DNA of 5,016 nucleotides, from assembly GCA_964385695.1 (NCBI GenBank), contig CAYLQA010000080.1, positions 1 through 5,016 on the forward strand, given 5' to 3'. Below are positions 1 through 5,016 of the stretch, in pieces. This DNA is from CAYLQA01 sp964385695. Its GTDB lineage: Bacteria; Desulfobacterota; Desulfobulbia; Desulfobulbales; Desulfurivibrionaceae. The position numbers and the translations under genes are program-made. How positions within the stretch are numbered: position 1 is the first letter of the stretch; each line of letters begins with the position of its first letter. Below the pieces are notes generated by a model. It worked only from the letters and a program-made list of their open reading frames with translations. It ran no database searches and was not told where the DNA came from.

Positions 1-3000
1 CTTTTCCTGGCTGGTGAATTTTTCATTGAGGATGGATTCGGCCACCCGGCTTGGCATACAGCCAAAGGGACCGAGGGAGATGACGCCGCAGGATGGCTCC
101 AGGATTTCATGCAGGGCAGAACCCACGGTCAGGATCGCTTCGCCAGCAAGGTTTGGTGAAACAAACTTCTTTCCTGCCTCAATGGCTTTTTCTACATCAC
201 CATCTTCGCCATAATGGAAAAGGCCGGAAGGCGCCAGCCTTTGCCTGATCTTCTGGTCGAAATATTTCTTGACCTGATGACGGACCCGGAAACCAAAGGT
301 GCTTTCCCCCTCAATCCCTTCCTTGATCAGCCAGTCCGTATACTTAAGCCACTCACTGTTCGGGGCGGTGCGGACACTGAAGCCGCGGGCAGCCAGACGC
401 TCAATCAGCCTCTGCAGGGCAATGGGATCATGGCGCACATAGATCTCCCCAATGAGGGAGAGCTTGGGGATCTCATGATACGGCCTCTTGAGCGGGATGG
501 CGGCAAGGGCCCGGGCACTCTTGCTCAGCTGTCTGGCAATGGTCGGCCAGCCCTTGTCGATGGTGGAGCGAATAGCCTGATATTCCAGGTCAAAGAGAGC
601 GAGACCCTGCTCGCGATCCTTGGCAGCGGCCAGAACCGTGGCCCAGATTTCATCCAAGATATCGCCGATGACAATGGCCCGCCAGGCTGCCAGGGTAAAG
701 CGGTCACCCAAGCCTCCATAGCTGTTCGTTGAGCAGAGGGAGAGGACAGCCGCATCGGGAATTTGGTGCTTTTCAACCACCCTTCTGGAAAAGACATGAT
801 ACTGTCCGAATCGACAGGGTCCGTCGGCGCTGGCCATGAAAAAGGCGGTGATCTCTCCTGCCGGGCGGTGTTGAAGATAGTGGAGCAGGGAGCCCACCGT
901 GGTCTGGAGCGGGAGGCACTCCTTGCAGGTGGAATTGCCGCGCCCCAGCTTCAGGACCTCTTCATCGGCCGGCGGCAGGGCCTCGGCCCGGATGCCGACC
1001 CGGTCAAAGGCCTTGGCCATCAGGGGCGTGCCAAAACGGCCCATGGCCGGAAGGATCACCTTCACCCGCTCATCCGTCAAGGGCAGCCAGCGGTCGGTAG
1101 AGGTAACAACACCGGCCTTGCCGCCCTGCATCTCCATGAGGGCGGGCTGGAAGACCTTTGATTTTTTCAGGGGAGAGGCTTGTTTAACTGTTTGCTGATA
1201 GTTGCTGACAATGTCAAGAAAGGCCTCGATCCTGGTTTCAATGCCGGCGTCAGCGGTGTGGCTGTCAAGCTCAAGGAAGAGCGAGGGCTTACGCCCCATG
1301 GCATCACGGAAGTAACTGACAATAAAGGAATCCGGCCCGCAAGAAAAGTTGGTGATGTAGGTGCCGAAAAGGTTCGGATTTTTTTTAATATAATGGGCAC
1401 ATTTGAGGATCATGCGGCCCATGGCCCAGTACATATTGTGATCATCCTCCAGCTCCTCGCTGCTATAGGGCAGCATGTCAAAGGGGATGATCAGGTTGCC
1501 GCGGGAGGCGAACTTGGCAGGGATGCCCTTGTTGGCCACCGAGGCAAAGCTGTTGTATGGTCGGCCGAACAGTACCACGGCCGGCTTATCCGGATTTTCT
1601 CCCAGCGCTGCCAGGGCTTCTTTGCCAAGATATCGTATATCGGAAAAAAAGCTGTCCTGCGCAGCAATAGCCTCCTTGAGGGCCGGCTGTACCAAGGCCG
1701 GATCCACTCCCATCTGGCTGGCCACCTCCTGAAAGGCGGGGAGATTGGCCATAATCCCCTTTGAGAAATCAAGGGTTGGCGAGATTGTCTGCTTGTCGGA
1801 AAAGCCCGGAAAGGTTGAGCGGAGATAAAAGGGTTCGGCCTGGACCAAGACACAGGTACAGGAGGTCTCATTGCCGCTATCCGAGTCGATGCCTCTCAGG
1901 TGCGGCAGAAAGAAAAAATCCGGCCGTTGTTCCAGCAGGGTGACCGCATAGCCGTGGGCCAGCTCCACCGGGTAGCAGAAGGCGGCTCCCTGTTGATTTA
2001 TGCCTTCAGGATTAACCGCGTCGGGCAACACCAGACGGAGACCCAGTTCGGCAAAAAAACGATTATAAAGGGGGAAATAAGTGTTGAGCAGGAAGGAGCG
2101 GTTCATGCCCACCGTTGGCCGTGAATCGGTGGGCTCGGCCACTGCCAGGTCCCGGAAGACCCTCTGTTCGCGTTTGGTTACCAGATCAAGGGCGCTGCTG
2201 TCGATTTTACGCTTGTGAATGATATTGTCATAGCGGTTGCAGATGCCGCCAAAGGGGTAGACCTTATCGTTGATCTCGATGCGGAAGATCTTGCACTTGC
2301 GGTCGCACTCCTTGCCGCCGCCGCAAGTGAAGGGCTTACCATATTTGACCTGACGCTTAATAAGATCTGTCAGCACAAAGTGTTGCGCCTGCAGCAAACC
2401 CTGGTTCAACCGGTGCTCCACCTCAAGAGCTACACCAAATGCGCCCATCAGGCCGGGATCAGGTGGGACCACCATCTCCTTGCCAGTGAGGGCGGCCATG
2501 GCCGCTGGAATGGCCTTGTTGTAACAGACGCCGCCCTGGATAAAGACCTTTTTGCCCACCGGTCGGTTGCCCTTGACCCGGTTGGTGTAGTTCATGCAAA
2601 TCGAGTAGATCAGGCCAGCCACGATATCAGGCAGGGGAATACCCTCGTGAATAGCGCCCTTTATGTCAGAGCTGATGAAGGCCGCGCATTGATCGTTGAA
2701 GTTGGCCGGGTTGGTTGCCTGGTATGCGGTTTGACCGATCTCGGTTACATCCAGGCCGAGGCTTTCTTTGGCAGACTCTTCAAGAAATGAGCCGGTTCCG
2801 GCGCTGCATGCCTCGTTCATGGCATAGTCGCTTGGCACGCCGTTGGTGATATAGGTGTATTTTGCGTCCTGGCCGCCAATCTCAAAGATCGTGTCCACCT
2901 CAGGGTCAAAGTAGACCGCGGCCGTGGCATGGGCAATGATTTCATTGATAACACCGTCCGTCATGGCATGCAGGCCGGAAATCTGCCGGCCGGAACCGGT

Positions 3001-4083
3001 GACCCCCAGCCCCTCGATGGAGATCGGCACATGGAGCTGCTCGGCCAGGCTCTGATAGACCTGGCGGGAGGCGCCAACTGGATCGCCATTGGTTCGCAGG
3101 TATTCGGCGGCCAGAATCGCCTTGTCCCGCCGCCGCATAATGACGCCTTTTGTGGTGGTCGACCCCACGTCCAGGCCGAGTATAGTCTTGTCCCCAGCCA
3201 AGGCAGTGGCTGGCTGCTGCTCTTTAAAGTGCACCTTGTTCGTGAATTCCTCAAGCGGCTTGAGAAAGGAAAAGCTTGAGGAGTGATTGTGAAAGATCTG
3301 TTCAAGGCCTGGGAAGGAGACGGTATCATTGTCCAAGGCCCAGTGCGCCACACCCAGTGCCTCAAACCAGGGGGCCTCGTCAGGGATAAAGACATGGTCA
3401 AACTCCTCGCAGAGATAGTGAACCATGGACTGATTACGCGTGCAGCCGCCAATCAGCATCACCGAGGTTTTTGGGAGCTTTTTGAGCAGTTCAACAATTT
3501 TTCCTGCCATCATGGAGGAGAGACCGGCAACCACCTCTGCTTTTGACACCCCCTTGTTGAGGGCATGGGTGCAGTCGCTCTTGCAGAAGACCGAGCAGCG
3601 GCCTGACATCTTATAGATAGATTCCGGCCTTTCCTGGCGGCCCGCCTCCTCCAGGTCGATCCCCATGCGGCCCAACTGCTGCAGGAAAAATTCACCCGTG
3701 CCAGAGGCACACTTATTGCCGGTATGGATGTTCTGGATCCTGCCGTTCTCGCCCAGGTGGTACACCATGAATGTTTCGCCGCCAGCACTGATGATCACTC
3801 GGCAGGGGTCATCTGGCAGCAGGATTTGACGGTAGGCCAACTCCACTGCCTCTGGCTCGGAAATGGAGGAGAGGGATAGAAGCTTTCTGAACTTTCGGCC
3901 TGTAACCCCAATGCGCAGATTTTCAAGGCCATCTACCTGGCCGAGCATTGTTGTTAAGCAGGATCTGGGATTTCCTTCGTGTGGTTGATTGTTGGTCCAA
4001 AGTACCTCGGTTTTTTGTTTGGTTTTACGCAAGCGAACAAGGCTTATTGTTGAAGCCCCTAAACAGATTCCTAATGATTCCAC
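1..4083 (-). CDS. Giant acyl-CoA dehydratase activase-like protein: two ASKHA modules, DUF2229 and HGD-D-like region (3' end off window)
   Basis: The frame stays open for 1361 codons from GTG 4083 to the left edge, so the C-terminus is missing. Domain order, with rough residues: ASKHA module 1 (1-290) has GICLGAST at 5-12, NKCASGTGEFF at 123-133 and LIGGCTRN at 210-217. ASKHA module 2 (300-565) has LGLDVGSTTTKG at 302-313, IGGQDAK at 402-408, NEACSAGTGSF at 423-433 and DQCAAFISSDIK from 464. A Cys-rich connector has C587, C593, C597 and C615 in PFGGICNRY. The DUF2229-like domain starts near 657 (VGMNRSFLLNTYFP), with FCYPVELAHG at 702-711 and CTCVLVQAEP at 742-751. The rest resembles 2-hydroxyacyl-CoA dehydratase subunits: GRPYNSF 840-846, SCGPDSF 914-920, LELDSHTADAG 937-947, STCKEC 1051-1056, DGPCRFGQ 1087-1094 and GPFGCMP 1338-1344. 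Known family role: activases (HgdC, BadF/BadG, BcrA/BcrD) use ATP and a [4Fe-4S] cluster to drive low-potential electron transfer into a dehydratase or reductase. I infer that this protein carries activase and acceptor parts in one cytoplasmic chain; its substrate is unknown. GTG 4083 is chosen because the first phosphate loop starts four residues later, GAGG lies 9 bases upstream, and an in-frame TAG lies at 4135-4137. Starting at ATG (residue 46) would delete that loop. The family call is secure; the reaction is not. Confidence 0.95.
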   Translation of the reverse strand, partial: MESLGICLGASTISLVRLRKTKQKTEVLWTNNQPHEGNPRSCLTTMLGQVDGLENLRIGVTGRKFRKLLSLSSISEPEAVELAYRQILLPDDPCRVIISAGGETFMVYHLGENGRIQNIHTGNKCASGTGEFFLQQLGRMGIDLEEAGRQERPESIYKMSGRCSVFCKSDCTHALNKGVSKAEVVAGLSSMMAGKIVELLKKLPKTSVMLIGGCTRNQSMVHYLCEEFDHVFIPDEAPWFEALGVAHWALDNDTVSFPGLEQIFHNHSSSFSFLKPLEEFTNKVHFKEQQPATALAGDKTILGLDVGSTTTKGVIMRRRDKAILAAEYLRTNGDPVGASRQVYQSLAEQLHVPISIEGLGVTGSGRQISGLHAMTDGVINEIIAHATAAVYFDPEVDTIFEIGGQDAKYTYITNGVPSDYAMNEACSAGTGSFLEESAKESLGLDVTEIGQTAYQATNPANFNDQCAAFISSDIKGAIHEGIPLPDIVAGLIYSICMNYTNRVKGNRPVGKKVFIQGGVCYNKAIPAAMAALTGKEMVVPPDPGLMGAFGVALEVEHRLNQGLLQAQHFVLTDLIKRQVKYGKPFTCGGGKECDRKCKIFRIEINDKVYPFGGICNRYDNIIHKRKIDSSALDLVTKREQRVFRDLAVAEPTDSRPTVGMNRSFLLNTYFPLYNRFFAELGLRLVLPDAVNPEGINQQGAAFCYPVELAHGYAVTLLEQRPDFFFLPHLRGIDSDSGNETSCTCVLVQAEPFYLRSTFPGFSDKQTISPTLDFSKGIMANLPAFQEVASQMGVDPALVQPALKEAIAAQDSFFSDIRYLGKEALAALGENPDKPAVVLFGRPYNSFASVANKGIPAKFASRGNLIIPFDMLPYSSEELEDDHNMYWAMGRMILKCAHYIKKNPNLFGTYITNFSCGPDSFIVSYFRDAMGRKPSLFLELDSHTADAGIETRIEAFLDIVSNYQQTVKQASPLKKSKVFQPALMEMQGGKAGVVTSTDRWLPLTDERVKVILPAMGRFGTPLMAKAFDRVGIRAEALPPADEEVLKLGRGNSTCKECLPLQTTVGSLLHYLQHRPAGEITAFFMASADGPCRFGQYHVFSRRVVEKHQIPDAAVLSLCSTNSYGGLGDRFTLAAWRAIVIGDILDEIWATVLAAAKDREQGLALFDLEYQAIRSTIDKGWPTIARQLSKSARALAAIPLKRPYHEIPKLSLIGEIYVRHDPIALQRLIERLAARGFSVRTAPNSEWLKYTDWLIKEGIEGESTFGFRVRHQVKKYFDQKIRQRLAPSGLFHYGEDGDVEKAIEAGKKFVSPNLAGEAILTVGSALHEILEPSCGVISLGPFGCMPSRVAESILNEKFTSQEK

Positions 4084-4092
4084 AGCAGATTT

Positions 4093-4096
4093 CCTC
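4093..4096 (-). promoter_or_regulatory. Ribosome binding site supporting the GTG start
   Basis: On the minus strand the bases ACGAGGAAA precede the GTG at 4083. The GAGG core is separated from the start codon by 9 bases, a normal spacing. Together with the in-frame TAG at 4135-4137 and the family-typical N-terminus that follows, this decides the start for the large activase-like gene. The only in-frame alternatives between TAG and GTG are a CTG and an ATA, and neither has a better upstream site. Confidence 0.7.
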
Positions 4097-4185
4097 GTTT
4101 TTATGAACTGATTCAGGAGGCGGTTACCCCCTTCCTAAGAAGAGTCGCCCAAACGGATGGTACGGTCTTCGAGAGATCGAGCCAC

Positions 4186-4198
4186 GCAGGCTACCTGC
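4186..4198 (-). repeat. Perfect 5-bp inverted repeat at the expected transcription start
   Basis: GCAGG and CCTGC are separated by TAG. The element begins about five bases downstream of the -10 hexamer, so it covers the likely start point of the large gene. It could act as a repressor operator at the DNA level or as a 5'-terminal RNA hairpin. The three-base loop is tight for RNA, which slightly favours the DNA-site reading. Confidence 0.4.
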
Positions 4199-4202
4199 TT
4201 TA

Positions 4203-4231
4203 ATTACACAACAACTCCATAGTTTTGTCAA
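4203..4231 (-). promoter_or_regulatory. Sigma70-type promoter of the large activase-like gene
   Basis: On the minus strand a perfect -35 hexamer TTGACA (4231-4226) is followed by exactly 17 bases and then TGTAAT (4208-4203), which matches the -10 consensus at 5 of 6 positions. Transcription should begin around 4195-4200, leaving an untranslated leader of about 110 bases before the GTG at 4083. The promoter points at the large gene and lies in an otherwise gene-free AT-rich stretch, which supports it being real. No extended -10 TG is present. Activity has not been shown. Confidence 0.75.
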
Positions 4232-4552
4232 ATCAAGAAAGCAAGGTGTGCTGAATTCGAAGCAAAGGATAATCGGAAACCCGCCCCTGCTTCATAACAA
4301 GTTTGCTTTGTCTTTATGAAATAAAAAGGACGAAAGTCAAATCGAAATGGCATTAGCACACTTTAATCGTAACGTCTCCTCTACGAGTTTGTCTCATTTC
4401 ATGGCATAATAGCTTTGGGGAGTCAAATAGGATTGGCAGTGCTAAGCTCTACAGGCGGCAGGGGAAATGAAACTTGAGTTTCTTCCTGACAAGGTATCAT
4501 TTTGAGAAAGCCAATTGCTGGCCTGGAAATGAGGCGTCAGAAATTAGAGGTG

Positions 4553-4572
4553 AACAGTAGACACCTACTGTT
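4553..4572. repeat. Perfect 8-bp inverted repeat with 4-base spacer, overlapped by an alternative hairpin
   Basis: AACAGTAG and CTACTGTT flank ACAC, giving an 8-bp perfect dyad that a G-T wobble (4552/4573) can extend. A second, mutually exclusive pairing, AGGTG (4548-4552) with CACCT (4562-4566), overlaps it. The dyad has the size of a dimeric repressor site or a stable small RNA hairpin. Only a short TTT follows on the plus strand, so a terminator role is weak. It lies about 345 bases upstream of the large gene's promoter and about 210 bases downstream of the right-edge gene's stop. Confidence 0.5.
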
Positions 4573-4747
4573 TGGGGTCTGGCAAAAAAATCAGATCTTC
4601 AGGGTGGCTATATTAATTAATGGTTACTGACGGTTTTGTTAAGCGGTGGCGACTGGCCTTTTCTGTTCGATATAAGTCTTTACGAGAACCACCCAGCTAC
4701 TTCCCGTCTGCTTAATTTATAGTTTGGCTTCACCATAAAATGCCACG

Positions 4748-4778
4748 AAAATCGGCACATTCAGTATGAAAAACCGAT
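4748..4778 (-). terminator. Weak possible terminator of the right-edge gene
   Basis: Just downstream of the TAA at 4781 on the minus strand, ATCGG (4778-4774) can pair with CCGAT (4755-4751), followed by TTT. The stem is only 5 bp, the loop is 18 bases and the U-run is short, so this is a marginal candidate suggested mainly by its position. Confidence 0.2.
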
Positions 4779-4780
4779 CC

Positions 4781-5016
4781 TTATTTTTCCGATTCTGAAA
4801 TATAAACTTCGCAATAATCTCTCAGAATTTGGTCTTTAAAATCTCTCTTGGAGAGTTTTTCACTTTCATAAAAACCAGTATCGGAAAACAATTTCTCAAG
4901 GTATGCGTCTAAATCGGACAGCATAGGCATCAGTTCTATTCGGTACAGATTATTCATCAAAGAGCTATAGTCAAATCTGGTGTTTGAGAAAATCCAGCTA
5001 AATGACATCCCTGTTG
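4781..5016 (-). CDS. 3' end of an unrecognised AT-rich gene (5' end probably off window)
   Basis: This minus-strand frame is open from the right edge and ends at TAA 4783-4781, giving about 77 codons. It contains an ATG at 5008 (MSFSWIFSNTRFDY...), but the only upstream purine-rich run, AGGG, abuts the ATG with no spacing. The frame also continues open to the edge, so the ATG may be internal and the true start beyond the window. The visible part is rich in charged and aromatic residues, with a probably helical, acidic/lysine-rich end (LSDLDAYLEKLF, then KLSKRDFKDQ, ending ISESEK). It has no transmembrane segment, no cysteine motif and a single Cys near the end. By eye its base composition is much more AT-rich than the large gene, which could mean horizontal acquisition. 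I do not recognise the family. It lies about 700 bases upstream of the activase-like gene on the same strand and probably is not co-transcribed with it, because that gene has its own promoter. Confidence 0.55.
   Translation of the reverse strand, partial: TGMSFSWIFSNTRFDYSSLMNNLYRIELMPMLSDLDAYLEKLFSDTGFYESEKLSKRDFKDQILRDYCEVYISESEK

Larger units (their letters stand above)
4084..4200 (-). promoter_or_regulatory. Structured 5' leader of the activase-like gene, possible cis-regulatory RNA
   Basis: The stretch between promoter and GTG is about 110 bases and can form several hairpins on the minus strand. (1) GCAGG-TAG-CCTGC at 4198-4186 sits at the expected transcript start, so it could instead be a DNA operator. 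(2) TCGA-TCTC-TCGA at 4180-4169 is flanked by GG/CC pairing at 4183-4182 and 4165-4164. (3) AGGA...TCCT (4136-4115) contains inner GG/CC pairs, one bulge (A4132), one G-G mismatch and a TAA loop. None is followed by a U-run, so they are not obvious intrinsic terminators. Hairpin 3 ends about 18 bases before the Shine-Dalgarno site, so it does not directly cover it. I could not match the leader to a riboswitch class I know. Confidence 0.4.
4232..4780. other. Gene-free AT-rich intergenic stretch with small inverted repeats
   Basis: I find no supported coding sequence on either strand: stops are frequent in all frames and the longest open stretches are short with no family resemblance. One 12-codon frame on the plus strand (start ATG 4467, GGGGAA just upstream) is probably chance. 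Visible structure includes TTCATA/TATGAA at 4291-4296 and 4315-4320 with inner ACAA/TTGT pairing, the perfect inverted repeat at 4553-4572, and the palindrome TTAATTAA at 4613-4620. No tRNA, rRNA, CRISPR array, transposase remnant or integron attC site is visible. The stretch could hold an unrecognised small RNA or a decayed gene. Confidence 0.6.

Noticed and set aside
214..732. Plus-strand open frame of about 170 codons
   Set aside because: It is antisense to the HGD-D-like part of the large gene, whose frame carries clear family motifs. The plus-strand translation shows no domain and low-complexity Gly/Pro/Leu content typical of an antisense shadow.
1180..1764. Plus-strand open frame of about 190 codons
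   Set aside because: It is antisense to residues containing SCGPDSF, GRPYNSF and LELDSHTADAG of the large gene; no independent support.
2215..2790. Plus-strand open frame of about 190 codons
   Set aside because: It is antisense to the second ASKHA module and the Cys-rich connector. The protein looks superficially plausible, but the opposite strand encodes highly conserved motifs over the same bases.
2961..3452. Minus-strand open frame of about 160 codons in another frame
   Set aside because: It is out of frame with the activase-like gene, which over this span encodes the end of module 1 and the LGLDVGSTTTKG loop of module 2.
3946..3948. ATG (residue 46) as the start of the large gene
   Set aside because: The frame continues upstream with the family-typical GICLGAST loop and the HEGNPR segment. 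The GTG at 4083 has a Shine-Dalgarno site, so starting at this ATG would cut into the first domain.
4120..4200. Cyclic-di-GMP (GEMM) or other known riboswitch, or a tRNA
   Set aside because: GGTAGCC and GGGGGTAACC-like pieces recall GEMM-I, but the conserved GGGCAAACC and GACGCAAAGC elements and their order are absent. No tRNA T-arm consensus or acceptor pairing is present either.
4467..4505. Twelve-codon plus-strand leader-peptide frame preceded by GGGGAA
   Set aside because: The Shine-Dalgarno-like run is too close to the ATG, no promoter is visible, and no plus-strand gene follows for it to regulate.
4630..4700. Integron attC site or insertion sequence remnant
   Set aside because: A GTTAAGC heptamer fits one attC core box, but no matching RYYYAAC partner at a suitable distance was found. 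No terminal inverted repeats or transposase-like reading frame are visible.

Overview
The window is dominated by one very long minus-strand gene, read from a GTG at position 4083 to the left edge. It gives 1361 uninterrupted codons and has no stop inside the window. The protein is a giant acyl-CoA dehydratase activase-type protein. It has two fused BadF/BadG/HgdC-type (ASKHA fold) ATPase modules, a cysteine-rich connector, a DUF2229-type domain, and a long C-terminal part resembling the catalytic subunits of 2-hydroxyacyl-CoA dehydratases. Family members are usually about 1400 residues, so probably only the last 50-100 residues are missing.

The right-hand part differs in character. Positions 4084-4780 hold no convincing gene. 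By eye this stretch is clearly more AT-rich than the large gene. Next to the large gene it carries a near-consensus sigma70-type promoter (TTGACA, 17 bases, TGTAAT on the minus strand) and a leader of roughly 110 bases with several possible hairpins. Further right it holds an 8-bp perfect inverted repeat and other small inverted repeats. At the right edge (4781-5016, minus strand) is the 3' end of an AT-rich gene I do not recognise, followed by a weak possible terminator.

The organism is probably an anaerobic bacterium, because this protein family is typical of anaerobes with oxygen-sensitive iron-sulfur radical chemistry. The moderately GC-rich coding sequence would fit a sulfate reducer or related deltaproteobacterial lineage, but that is only a guess. 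The large gene seems to be transcribed alone or as the first gene of a unit running off the left edge. The right-edge gene lies about 700 bases upstream on the same strand and is probably a separate unit. Many shorter open frames on both strands across 1-4083 are antisense or out-of-frame shadows of the large gene.
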